Shown in pieces: positions 1-6,419 of a stretch of DNA of 8,966 nucleotides. The stretch's first letter is position 1. Every line of letters begins with the position of its first letter. Below the pieces are notes generated by a model. The model was not told the DNA's origin. It ran no database searches and saw nothing but the letters and a program-made list of their open reading frames with translations. The position numbers and the translations under genes are program-made. The stretch is from Candidatus Zixiibacteriota bacterium (GTDB lineage: Bacteria; Zixibacteria; MSB-5A5; WJJR01): positions 1 to 8,966 of the forward strand of contig JAGVEK010000407.1 of the NCBI GenBank assembly GCA_020058315.1. Reading direction: 5' to 3'.

Positions 1-66
1 CGTGTTTCGCTGCTGATCGGTCGTGTCCAGTTTCTCCTGATCGACTGGCTGGGCCTGGCTCGCTGA
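1..66 (+). CDS. C-terminal tail of an upstream gene (partial, unidentified)
   Basis: Frame 1 is open from the first base of the window to a TGA at 64-66 and gives 21 residues ending LLIDWLGLAR. The segment is hydrophobic with scattered arginines, as at the end of a membrane protein, but it is too short to assign a family. Frame 3 is also open here (to about position 114), so the choice of frame rests only on composition. The next supported gene starts 98 bases downstream on the same strand. Confidence 0.35.
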   Translation, partial: RVSLLIGRVQFLLIDWLGLAR

Positions 67-77
67 GTGCTCTATGG

Positions 78-109
78 CGGTTTGGGTTGTTCTCCCAGAA
101 TAGAAACCG
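78..109 (+). other. Inverted repeat / hairpin after the upstream frame
   Basis: CGGTTT at 78-83 is perfectly complementary to AAACCG at 104-109, with a 20-base loop. An alternative, closer fold pairs TTTGGG (81-86) with CCCAGA (94-99) and uses one G-U pair. No T-run follows, so it is not a standard intrinsic terminator, although its place 12 bases after the frame-1 stop would suit a transcript end. Seen directly; the function is inference. Confidence 0.25.
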
Positions 110-133
110 GTAGCCTCCTATCGTCAACATTTG

Positions 134-139
134 TATAAT
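134..139 (+). promoter_or_regulatory. Possible -10 box TATAAT upstream of the first lipoprotein gene
   Basis: A perfect TATAAT lies 25 bases before the ATG at 165. Initiation about 7 bases downstream would leave a short leader of about 20 bases that contains the AGGAG ribosome binding site (151-155). No good TTGACA-like element sits 16-18 bases upstream (111-116 reads TAGCCT), so the call rests on the -10 box and its position. The organism's sigma preferences are unknown. Confidence 0.4.
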
Positions 140-164
140 CGCGTCAGACGAGGAGACCGGACTC

Positions 165-926
165 ATGTTAAGACAGCACTTCATCCTTCGGCGTTGGCGA
201 TATTCAGCAATCATGATCGTTGCCCTGGCGCTGCTGGCGTGTGGAAAGCGGCGTCAGGATGTCAATCCATCCACATTTTCTGCCGGCTGGGTGGCCGACT
301 CCACCGAGCATTTCAGAGTATTTGAGCCGCCTCAATCTCCACGGCGGCCACAGTTGAAGTTCTTTGCCCAGTCATGCGAGGATGCCTACGCGGACCTCTC
401 CAAGCTTCTGGGGTTGAGCCTGACTCAGAAGATCTCCATCTACCGGTTCATCACGAACCAGGATTGCGAAGCGGCCATCGGCCATGCTGCTGTGTATGTG
501 GATGGGTACCAAATCTACACAAGGGTCGGATCTCCGATCGGAGGGGCGATCGCTGTCGCTGCGTTCAGCTCGACTGATCCTGAGGCCCCTTCCTTTGAAC
601 TGATCAAAGATGGCCTGCGCGAGGCTTTCGACAATGAATCCGAGAGTATCCATGGCGACGCCGCTCGCCTCAAGAGTGAGGGGCGCTGGTTACCCCTTGC
701 CGCGCTCATGAATCCTGCGAGTGTCAGTGACCGTGAAGCTTATCGGATCGAGAGTGCGTCATTCGTGGCCTATCTCATTCAAACCCAGGGGATTGATAGG
801 TTCAAGATGTTGTGGCGCAGCGTCTTAGACCTCCCATTGTCCCTGGAAAAGATCTACGGGGGCACGGTTCAGGAGTTGGAGGAAGACTGGGTGGCTCATA
901 TGGAACGCGAGGCCAAGCGAACCTGA
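165..926 (+). CDS. Lipoprotein resembling peptidase-MA-like proteins, zinc motif not recognisable
   Basis: Predicted lipoprotein of 253 residues. The ATG at 165 has AGGAG at 151-155 (9-base spacing) and begins a basic segment, a hydrophobic core (about residues 16-25) and a lipobox LLAC with Cys26 as the acylation site. After a linker, the region from about 46 to 247 has the layout of peptidase-MA-like (gluzincin-type) domains, ending in the typical pattern of a helix ESASFVAYLI, then LSLEKIYGGTVQELEEDW (about 196-242). In active members an HExxH helix sits in the middle. Here the equivalent region appears to be ELIKDGLREAF (about 145-155), with no His-Glu-x-x-His anywhere in the protein. It is therefore probably a non-catalytic relative, or a different family with the same tail. 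It is the first of three lipoprotein genes in a row, 56 bases before the next. Family by pattern recall only; existence of the gene is secure. Confidence 0.8.
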   Translation: MLRQHFILRRWRYSAIMIVALALLACGKRRQDVNPSTFSAGWVADSTEHFRVFEPPQSPRRPQLKFFAQSCEDAYADLSKLLGLSLTQKISIYRFITNQDCEAAIGHAAVYVDGYQIYTRVGSPIGGAIAVAAFSSTDPEAPSFELIKDGLREAFDNESESIHGDAARLKSEGRWLPLAALMNPASVSDREAYRIESASFVAYLIQTQGIDRFKMLWRSVLDLPLSLEKIYGGTVQELEEDWVAHMEREAKRT

Positions 927-982
927 CCGTGTGCGTTCTGTTTTCTGAATCGCCTCAGTGTCGGCCGGCATTCCCAAGAGAA

Positions 983-1912
983 ATGTTATCCCCGGCCGGA
1001 AGAATTCTGGAATCGGCGTCCGCGAAAGCCGATTCACGGCGCATCCGCGTAAATCGGCGCTGTCTGGATATTGCAGTCCTTGCTTTGGCAGTGCTCGTCT
1101 CGTGTGCGCGGGCACCAGTGCCGACTCCGGCACCGGTCCCAAGCCCAAAGCCGCTGCAGACAACTTCTCTGCCGGGGCCCCAGCTAACCCAAGTGGAAGG
1201 CTTTGCCGATCATCTCGAGTTGACGTGGCGTACATTCAGGAATGATCATGATATCATCAAGGGCTACAACGTTTATGTCGCGACTTCGCCGGGTCTCACC
1301 GGATTGACGGATGAGAACCCTGAACTGAAGAACTCTCTCTACGGTGGCTCGACCTATCCGGGCGACACCGACGGCGCCATCGACAGTGAGTCGATTAGCA
1401 TCCAATCCGCCGTGATGGGTACCCGGTATTTCGTGCATGTTCGCACAGTCTTCCCGGACGGGCATCAAGGCCATCCTTCTGAGGAGCGCGAGGTAATCGC
1501 GCGGCCACGGGGTTCGATGACTTTGCGGCCACGCTTCAGCGGAGCGAATGACGGATTCGCTTTCGAATCCGATCGCAATGTTCCGAGTCTATCCGATTCC
1601 AATGATGTGTACCTCTTCGTCATGAGGGACGGCCCGCATCTGGGCAGTCCCGCCCGGCTGGATGGTTCCCTGCGCCGGACTTTCTTCTCCAATATGGGCC
1701 CGTCCGCGTCAATCGAGGAGTACCCGGCTTTTCCCAATCCCTCCGAACGCAGCGATAAGATCGCGGTCCTGCCCGGGCAGACGCTTGTCGTCATGATGAT
1801 GGATGGCCGCATGGCAAAACTGCGTCCTCGGGACTTCGCAGGAAGGCACGATTCACTGCGCGTGATTTTCGACTACATATATCAGCCGATCTTGGGGGAG
1901 GCTCGCTTCTGA
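983..1912 (+). CDS. Lipoprotein with a fibronectin type III-like domain
   Basis: Predicted lipoprotein of 309 residues. From the ATG at 983 there is a long basic N-region (about 27 residues), a hydrophobic core and a lipobox LVSC with Cys41. A Pro/Ala/Lys linker follows (about 43-66), then a fibronectin type III-like fold (about 67-175). Its marks are VEGFADHLELTW (strand with the conserved Trp), GYNVYVATSP (the 'Y-x-V-Y' strand) and GTRYFVHVRTV (the usual G-x-x-Y-x-V-x-V strand). The last 130 residues form a second, unassigned beta-rich domain (DVYLFVM, KIAVLPGQTLVVMM). The start is uncertain: only a weak AAGAG precedes 983, and a GTG at 929 lies in frame, but codons before that overlap the upstream gene and lack protein character. 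FN3 modules generally mediate binding, so an extracytoplasmic scaffold or adhesin role is inference. The stop is immediately followed by another ATG. Confidence 0.75.
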   Translation: MLSPAGRILESASAKADSRRIRVNRRCLDIAVLALAVLVSCARAPVPTPAPVPSPKPLQTTSLPGPQLTQVEGFADHLELTWRTFRNDHDIIKGYNVYVATSPGLTGLTDENPELKNSLYGGSTYPGDTDGAIDSESISIQSAVMGTRYFVHVRTVFPDGHQGHPSEEREVIARPRGSMTLRPRFSGANDGFAFESDRNVPSLSDSNDVYLFVMRDGPHLGSPARLDGSLRRTFFSNMGPSASIEEYPAFPNPSERSDKIAVLPGQTLVVMMMDGRMAKLRPRDFAGRHDSLRVIFDYIYQPILGEARF

Positions 1913-2002
1913 ATGCGTGGCTTACGAGCTACGGGAACTCTTTGGCGGATGGCATGTTGCATCTTGTGGGTTCTCGGATGGCAGCTCCAGCATCGGTCCT
2001 GA
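1913..2002 (+). CDS. Possible 29-residue membrane peptide
   Basis: A short frame begins directly at the stop of the FN3 lipoprotein (TGAATG) and is preceded by a purine-rich GGGGGAGG at 1894-1901. It encodes a basic N-terminus (MRGLRATG) followed by a Trp/Cys-rich hydrophobic stretch (MACCILWVLGWQL), then stops. This could be a small membrane protein, the remnant of a signal peptide, or chance. The remaining gap to the next gene (2003-2138) contains no other convincing frame. Confidence 0.22.
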   Translation: MRGLRATGTLWRMACCILWVLGWQLQHRS

Positions 2003-2059
2003 ATGTGACTGATGGCGAATGCAGTGCGCAAACAATGGTCTGCAATCGGATTCCGGTTG

Positions 2060-2088
2060 TATATTGAATGGGAGCCCCGTGCGGGGGC
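2060..2088 (+). promoter_or_regulatory. Possible -10 box and GC hairpin upstream of the third lipoprotein
   Basis: TATATT at 2060-2065 resembles a -10 box and is followed by a short hairpin, GCCCC (2074-2078) with GGGGC (2084-2088) around a 5-base loop. The hairpin would sit at the very start of a transcript with a leader of about 65 bases. No clear -35 is visible at 16-18 bases upstream. The hairpin has no T-run, so it is not a standard terminator. Confidence 0.2.
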
Positions 2089-2138
2089 ATCAGGATTCCG
2101 TCTGGCGACACTTTAGCTCGAGCAAGGTAGGTGCTGCG

Positions 2139-3122
2139 ATGAAGAAATCTTTCGCACGTTTGACGATGGTCCTCTCGGCTGTTCTCCTCGTGTCTGCTGG
2201 ATGCGGGAAAGACAAGGGGAACGGCCCGGATGGACCCAAGCCGTTTAACGAGGCAGTGATAACGTTTTACATGACCTCCCCCTTGCCTGCGGGTTTCGCG
2301 TTTGAACTCTGGGCCAAAGAAGCGGACACGTCACTTAGTCTCTCGCCACCCGTTTGGATGCCATTGATCCGTTTCAATCTGAACAGCTCGGGAGGATTGC
2401 TTGATTCCAACGGAGCACAGATTGCCGACAACAGAGTCAAAAACCTCCCAGTGGACCTCGATGACTACGACTCGCTTCAGATCACCATTGAGCGGACGGG
2501 CGGTCATGTCGCGGTGCCGTCTCAGAATGTCCTCCTCCATTCATACATCCCATCCGATCTGACCATCTCGCATCTGCCGCTGCTTGAGTTCCCGTATTCG
2601 TTTGGGCAGGGCAATAGCTTCTTCATGATGTTCAGTCCGACCGATACAGACACTTCGGACGAGCTCTCGGGACTTTGGTTCGTTTCTCAATACCCACCGG
2701 GGCCTCCTCAGGATTCTGGTCTTACACTCCCCCCGGCGCCAGCCGGCTGGGTCTATGAAGGCTGGGTGAGGCACGGGAATTCGTGGCTTTCGACAGGGAG
2801 ATTCCGTCGGGCTGTGGGGGGGGACCTAGACAATCCTTTCTGCGGCGTTGGCACCAAACCGACCTTCCCCGGTGAGGATTTTGTCCAGAATGCACCATCG
2901 GGAATTGGTTTTTCGTTCCCCTTCGAGATGACCGGTGGCGACAAGGTCCGGGTCACACTGGAGCCGGATCTGGATCCCGGCACGGGTTCATTCGGAGTGG
3001 ATCTGCTGACTTACACCTTTGCCGGTTCGATCGTGCCGATGACTCTGACGCCCCTTGAATGGAGTTCTATGCAGGATTACCCGCGTGCGACTGTGGACAT
3101 CCAGCAGGCTGGCGGGCTTTGA
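2139..3122 (+). CDS. Lipoprotein with two diverged copies of a beta-rich 'PAGWxYEGW' domain
   Basis: Predicted lipoprotein of 327 residues. The ATG at 2139 follows a purine-rich AAGGTAGG (2124-2131) and starts a classic signal: MKKSFAR, hydrophobic core, then SAGC with Cys22 as the likely acylation site. The mature part has two similar halves. Copy A (about 47-125) has LPAGFAFELW, an IRF strand and YDSLQITIER. Copy B (about 198-277) has PAPAGWVYEGW, an LSTGRF strand, FPGEDF and GDKVRVTLEP. The second half resembles a domain I recall from lipoproteins and anti-sigma-factor-like proteins of FCB-group bacteria, where 'AGWVYEGW', 'STGRF' and 'PGEDF' recur; that assignment is from memory. No catalytic motif is seen. 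Upstream ATG codons in frame (from 2019) lack protein character and would bury the signal peptide, so they were not used. The gene ends the lipoprotein run; a 189-base gap separates it from the next gene. Confidence 0.8.
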   Translation: MKKSFARLTMVLSAVLLVSAGCGKDKGNGPDGPKPFNEAVITFYMTSPLPAGFAFELWAKEADTSLSLSPPVWMPLIRFNLNSSGGLLDSNGAQIADNRVKNLPVDLDDYDSLQITIERTGGHVAVPSQNVLLHSYIPSDLTISHLPLLEFPYSFGQGNSFFMMFSPTDTDTSDELSGLWFVSQYPPGPPQDSGLTLPPAPAGWVYEGWVRHGNSWLSTGRFRRAVGGDLDNPFCGVGTKPTFPGEDFVQNAPSGIGFSFPFEMTGGDKVRVTLEPDLDPGTGSFGVDLLTYTFAGSIVPMTLTPLEWSSMQDYPRATVDIQQAGGL

Positions 3123-3130
3123 AGCCGGAT

Positions 3131-3147
3131 CCCCCTCTTGGCGGGGG
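3131..3147 (+). other. Short GC hairpin after the third lipoprotein
   Basis: CCCCC at 3131-3135 can pair with GGGGG at 3143-3147 around a 7-base loop, 8 bases after the stop. It lacks a T-run and is only five pairs long, so termination here is doubtful. The rest of 3148-3191 shows no gene or other structure. Confidence 0.2.
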
Positions 3148-3191
3148 CGTTGCAGGTTCTTGCGGGTCGAGGCACGATCTCGCCAGGTATT

Positions 3192-3222
3192 TTGACAGTT
3201 TCGGCATCATCTTGAATGTAGA
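3192..3222 (+). promoter_or_regulatory. Possible promoter ahead of the TPR-ExbBD-TonB operon
   Basis: A perfect -35 hexamer TTGACA lies at 3192-3197. The best downstream -10 candidates are poor: AATGTA at 17-base spacing (3215-3220) or TGTAGA at 19-base spacing (3217-3222). The location, in the 189-base gap between the lipoproteins and the energy-transduction operon, fits an operon promoter. Transcription from here would leave a leader of about 85 bases. Confidence 0.3.
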
Positions 3223-3311
3223 CTGGTTTCGCTGCCACACGGGACGAGGTGGGCAGTTCTGGATTTCGCGGATGTCGCTTTTTGCAACCAGCGTGTAATA
3301 ATTCGTGGACG

Positions 3312-3596
3312 ATGGAAATAAACTGGCGCGTCATCGGTAAGAGGAGTGGGTGGGGGTGTGGAGTTGGTGGAACTTTGAGTGAATCGAGCGGTCTGTGGAA
3401 TCGAACAGTCGCCTTGATAGGTCTCTGGCAGTGGGGGTTCTCGGTTCTCCTTGTGGCGGCCGGGGTGTGGCTGCTTCTGTCGGGAGGGTCGGTCGTAGGG
3501 GGAAACAGCCGCCTTCTGGGTTGGATGCTGATTGGATACGCATTGATACGCTTGGTGTTATACCGGCTCTCGCATCCGTCGCGGGGCAACCCATGA
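3312..3596 (+). CDS. Small two-helix membrane protein of unknown function
   Basis: 94 residues from the ATG at 3312. A polar, Gly/Trp-containing N-terminus (1-30) is followed by two clear hydrophobic helices: about 32-57 (VALIGLWQWGFSVLLVAAG) and about 67-85 (RLLGWMLIGYALIRLVLY). A basic tail ends the protein. The amphipathic order of hydrophobic and turn residues, absent from the shadow frames, is the main evidence for coding. Its TGA (3594-3596) overlaps an in-frame ATG of the TPR gene as ATGA, which suggests translational coupling and membership of the operon. The start is uncertain: the ATG lacks a strong ribosome binding site, and a TTG at 3375 (73 residues, with TGGAG at 3359-3363) would also keep both helices. 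No family recognised. Confidence 0.55.
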   Translation: MEINWRVIGKRSGWGCGVGGTLSESSGLWNRTVALIGLWQWGFSVLLVAAGVWLLLSGGSVVGGNSRLLGWMLIGYALIRLVLYRLSHPSRGNP

Positions 3597-5470
3597 GACG
3601 GCCGTGGTTCCAAAATCCGCTTGACTGGACCCCTCGCGCGGTGAATCATTGCAAATCTATGCGGCTGGGCGTGACCAGAATTTCTCCCCATCGGCTCTGG
3701 ATCGGGCGGTTTGTCCTTATTGTGTTTGCGGCTTGTTTCGAGGCGGCTCAGATCCACGCCGCTGTGAAGCCTGACCTAACGGCGATTCAGTCTGCCCTTC
3801 AGAGTCAAAATTACCAGGGGGCGCTCGACCTCCTGGCGCCGATATTGGCCGCCGACGACAGAAATGGCGAAGCGCTGTTTCTCCGGGGAGAAGCATTGTC
3901 GGGGCTGGGTAAATGGGCCGAGGCGGACCAGGCCTATTCGGATGCTCTCGAAGGTAAATACCGCGAACCTGATGTCTATGTTGGCCGGGCGAAAGCGCTT
4001 ACAAGTCTTGGGCGGGCCGCCGAGGTGGGGCCACTGCTGGCGAAGCCTCTGGAAAAGCCCAAAACGCCGAAGATAGCCGCCAAGCTGAAGAATGCTTGGG
4101 GGCTCGCCCAGTTCGCCTTGGGTGACTACTCCAAGGCCCAAGAGCTGCTTCTGGGGGCCCGTTACGACGACGAGCAGAATCTTCAGTACCGGATCGATCT
4201 GGGAGATGCCTACTACAAAGGCCAGGTTTACCCTCTGGCCGCCAGCGAATTCGAAGCCGTTCTGGCAGCGGATTCGTCGCGGCTCGATGTCATGTACAAG
4301 CTGGCAGATGCCTTCTATCAGCAGCGCCGTTTGAATGAGGCTCGTCCTCTGCTGGTAGACCTGCTGAAGAAGGATTCGACTTATCACGAAGCGTATCTAA
4401 GACTGGCCAACATATATATGCTGGCGGCGAAAAGCCGCCCGATGAGCGAGGCCACAGAGCTTTACAAGGCGGCGTTGTCGCTGTACCGCAAGGTCCGGAT
4501 TGTTGATTCGAAAGCGGATCCCGTTCTCGTCGTCAAGAACATCGCAACAGTTTACTATCTGCTGAATGCGCACGACTCCGCGATTGTCGAGTTGCAAAAG
4601 GCGATTGAAGCCGGGGCGACCGACCCCGAATTGGCATTCTATCTCGGCCGCTCCAATATGCTCCTGGGGCAGTACGACAAAGCGATCGAAGCGTTTGCGG
4701 ACTACCGAAAGAGACTCGAAGGCGGGCAGCCGCCGCATACGTGGGTGCCGGCCGATGCCGAGTTGTTCTGGCGAACCGCCATCTGCATGGAATCGATAAA
4801 GGACAGCGCGTTTCTCTCTCAGATCGCTGACAACTACAGGCGCGCGGTGGAACTCGACCCCACCGATGAACGCTCGACCGGCAGTCTCGCGCTGACCTAC
4901 CACAAGCTGGGGCGCTACGCCGAGGCGGCAGTCGAGTATGAGAAGCTGATTGTGAAACACCCCGATGACTCGCGCAATCTCTTTAATGCTTCCCTGCCAT
5001 ACATGCAGCTTGACAACAACGAGAAGGCTGTGGAGTACCTGCTGAAAGCGGCGGAGAATGATACAACCGCCGGCAGGATCTATCAGGAGCGGGGATACAA
5101 GCTTGCGGCGCCACGTCTGGTGAAGATGCAGCGTCACGCTGACGCGCAGAAGTGCTATCGCTGGCTTATGGAGCGTGAGCCGGATGTCTGCGATCACCGT
5201 CAGTGGTACGGATTCACGCTCTTTGCCGCCAAAGATTACGCGGGTGCTGTTCCCGTCTTGCAGCGCGCCTACAAGTGCTTCGAGGCGAAGCGCGAGGTGC
5301 CGTGCAAGTACAATGAACTCCGATGGTGGCTCGCCTTCGCCCTTTACGAATCCGGTGACAAGGACGCCTCCTACAAGCTTTGCGAGAAAGTGGCGCAGTG
5401 TGACCCCGGCCACAAGGATGCGCGGGATCTGATGCGACTCATCGACGAGCAGATCATTGAAAAGAACTGA
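3593..5470 (+). CDS. Secreted tetratricopeptide-repeat (TPR) protein with a cysteine-rich C-terminus
   Basis: 625 residues if started at the ATG that overlaps the upstream stop (ATGA, 3593). A hydrophobic export segment lies at about 40-53 (FVLIVFAACFEAA), with a plausible cleavage after AQIHA (about residue 56). The ATG at 3659 would give a more usual signal length but has no ribosome binding site within range. The mature part is almost entirely TPR-type helix pairs from about 63 to 615. Examples are ALFLRGEALSGLGKWAEADQ, AFYLGRSNMLLGQYDKAIEA and STGSLALTYHKLGRYAEAAV, each with the W/L-G-Y-A-P spacing of TPRs. The C-terminal 110 residues hold six cysteines (521, 533, 562, 571, 597, 603), which could form disulfides in the periplasm. 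TPR proteins are scaffolds; next to ExbB/ExbD/TonB it is probably a periplasmic partner of the motor or of TonB. That role is inferred from context. Confidence 0.88.
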   Translation: MRRPWFQNPLDWTPRAVNHCKSMRLGVTRISPHRLWIGRFVLIVFAACFEAAQIHAAVKPDLTAIQSALQSQNYQGALDLLAPILAADDRNGEALFLRGEALSGLGKWAEADQAYSDALEGKYREPDVYVGRAKALTSLGRAAEVGPLLAKPLEKPKTPKIAAKLKNAWGLAQFALGDYSKAQELLLGARYDDEQNLQYRIDLGDAYYKGQVYPLAASEFEAVLAADSSRLDVMYKLADAFYQQRRLNEARPLLVDLLKKDSTYHEAYLRLANIYMLAAKSRPMSEATELYKAALSLYRKVRIVDSKADPVLVVKNIATVYYLLNAHDSAIVELQKAIEAGATDPELAFYLGRSNMLLGQYDKAIEAFADYRKRLEGGQPPHTWVPADAELFWRTAICMESIKDSAFLSQIADNYRRAVELDPTDERSTGSLALTYHKLGRYAEAAVEYEKLIVKHPDDSRNLFNASLPYMQLDNNEKAVEYLLKAAENDTTAGRIYQERGYKLAAPRLVKMQRHADAQKCYRWLMEREPDVCDHRQWYGFTLFAAKDYAGAVPVLQRAYKCFEAKREVPCKYNELRWWLAFALYESGDKDASYKLCEKVAQCDPGHKDARDLMRLIDEQIIEKN

Positions 5471-5508
5471 GCCTTTCCCGGTACGTGACGGGGTAACCGA
5501 GCGAACTG

Positions 5509-6252
5509 ATGACTATGACAGCATCCCAATCTGATCCGACTTCCCCCCGTCTGCCTGCCGATCAAGGCCTGCCTGACGAAGTGCGTTTCCGCTTTATCGG
5601 CTTCGATGTTTACCCGAAGCACATCCCCCGTTTCTGGAAGTCAGACACGGAGGCGGCGGGATACGCCAAGCAGGTGCAGCACGACTCCGGGGTTTCCTCG
5701 CTGGATCGCGATTTCTCGCTTCTGCATGATGTTGCCATCGCCAAAACGGATAAACTCGTTCTGACTGCCGTGGGAGTGGTGATGGTGCTGACGGTGGCGA
5801 TGCCGTGGGTCCACTACCGTACGGCCACTGGCGGCGACTTCTCGCTGTCCTGGCCGGGAGTTTTGGGAACCCTGCTCGGGGGAATTGGGACAGCATTTTC
5901 CGGCGGATTTGCCGTGGGGGTGTCCGCTTTCTTCGGTTTGATCGCCGCAATCGCGACGCCGTTGCTGGGCGCCTGGATTTTGGCAATGCTCTGGACAAAG
6001 GCGCCGTCCGACGACGCCTACCAGGTGCGTCTGCGACTGCCGCTGCAGGTAAGCTATGGAGTGTTTTTTGCTGGATTGGCTGTAATCATCCTGTCGCTTG
6101 CGGGCGGTCAGATTCCGGGATTCGCTAATTGGGGACTGATCGATCCCGGTGAATCGTACGGAATCGGCACCTTGCTCACCCTGATCTCGTACGGCCCCTA
6201 TGCGGTCCTTGGGGCGGGGATGGTGGCCGGAGTGAAGTCGGGGGATCTGTAG
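5509..6252 (+). CDS. Polytopic inner-membrane protein, unknown family
   Basis: 247 residues. The first 80 are polar and probably cytoplasmic, with a distinctive stretch RFRFIGFDVYPKHIPRFWKS (about 26-45) followed by SLLHDVAIAKTDKL leading into the membrane. Four or five hydrophobic helices follow: about 82-103, 117-147, 134-162 (these two may be one long re-entrant pair), 180-200 and 219-241. The loops are rich in Gly, Ser and Thr. I do not recognise the family and see no transporter or enzyme motif. The ATG at 5509 is 38 bases after the TPR stop, with only a weak site upstream (GGGGTAA, about 5490); the ATG at 5515 is an equally possible start two codons in. Its position between the TPR gene and exbB suggests a role in the same envelope complex. 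The gap that follows (6253-6415) holds a possible short leader frame and no other gene. Confidence 0.85.
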   Translation: MTMTASQSDPTSPRLPADQGLPDEVRFRFIGFDVYPKHIPRFWKSDTEAAGYAKQVQHDSGVSSLDRDFSLLHDVAIAKTDKLVLTAVGVVMVLTVAMPWVHYRTATGGDFSLSWPGVLGTLLGGIGTAFSGGFAVGVSAFFGLIAAIATPLLGAWILAMLWTKAPSDDAYQVRLRLPLQVSYGVFFAGLAVIILSLAGGQIPGFANWGLIDPGESYGIGTLLTLISYGPYAVLGAGMVAGVKSGDL

Positions 6253-6338
6253 TTCAGGGTGCTGCCTGCGAGTCCAATGAGCGCGGCATAATGTGAAGCG
6301 TCGTCACGGTTCCAAATGCGGGTGAGTTGAAAGACTGA

Positions 6339-6419
6339 ATGGGAAATCATAAGGGGATTACGCGCCGCAGGAGTGAGCCTCGGCACGCAATCAATCGGGT
6401 CAAAGGAGGCAGTCGGTGA
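6339..6419 (+). CDS. Possible 26-residue basic leader peptide overlapping exbB
   Basis: An ATG at 6339 opens a 26-codon frame rich in Arg, Lys and His (for example GITRRRSEPRH). Its TGA (6417-6419) overlaps the exbB start codon as GTGA, an arrangement typical of translational coupling. Against it, no good ribosome binding site precedes the ATG, and the C-terminal codons simply read through the exbB Shine-Dalgarno region. It may be chance. Confidence 0.22.
   Translation: MGNHKGITRRRSEPRHAINRVKGGSR
6403..6409 (+). promoter_or_regulatory. Strong ribosome binding site fixing the GTG start of exbB
   Basis: AAGGAGG lies 6 bases before GTG at 6416. It is the best Shine-Dalgarno match in the window and is why the GTG is preferred to any later ATG. 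It implies high ExbB synthesis relative to neighbours, as expected from the excess of ExbB in known ExbB5:ExbD2 motors. Confidence 0.8.

Noticed and set aside
812..982. Upstream part of the FN3 lipoprotein frame
   Set aside because: It overlaps the end of the first lipoprotein, is Gly/Arg-rich without structure, and would bury the lipobox signal; the ATG at 983 is preferred.
2019..2138. Upstream part of the third lipoprotein frame
   Set aside because: The ATG at 2139 starts a textbook lipoprotein signal with a purine-rich site; earlier codons look like non-coding DNA.
3131..3147. Hairpin as an intrinsic terminator of the lipoprotein operon
   Set aside because: The stem is only five pairs and no T-run follows; kept only as a low-confidence hairpin.
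3395..3592. N-terminal extension of the TPR frame
   Set aside because: It overlaps the membrane-protein frame, has a low-complexity Gly/Arg composition and would place the signal peptide more than 100 residues inside the protein.
3077..3757. Reverse-strand frame of 226 codons across the gap before the TPR gene
   Set aside because: The product is rich in Pro, Arg and His with no domain or hydrophobic pattern, as expected from GC-rich antisense; the + strand frame there encodes two good membrane helices.
4397..5413. Long reverse-strand open frame (338 codons) opposite the TPR gene
   Set aside because: It is a shadow of the TPR gene: the + strand frame shows clear repeats and a signal peptide, while the reverse protein has no recognisable pattern. 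The same holds for the reverse frame at 3776-4387.
5474..5492. CCCG/CGGG pairing between the TPR gene and the next gene
   Set aside because: Four to five pairs with an 8-base loop and no T-run; probably chance in a 38-base operon gap.
6287..6292. CATAAT as a promoter ahead of exbB
   Set aside because: One mismatch to the -10 consensus and no supporting -35; the operon can be read through from upstream.
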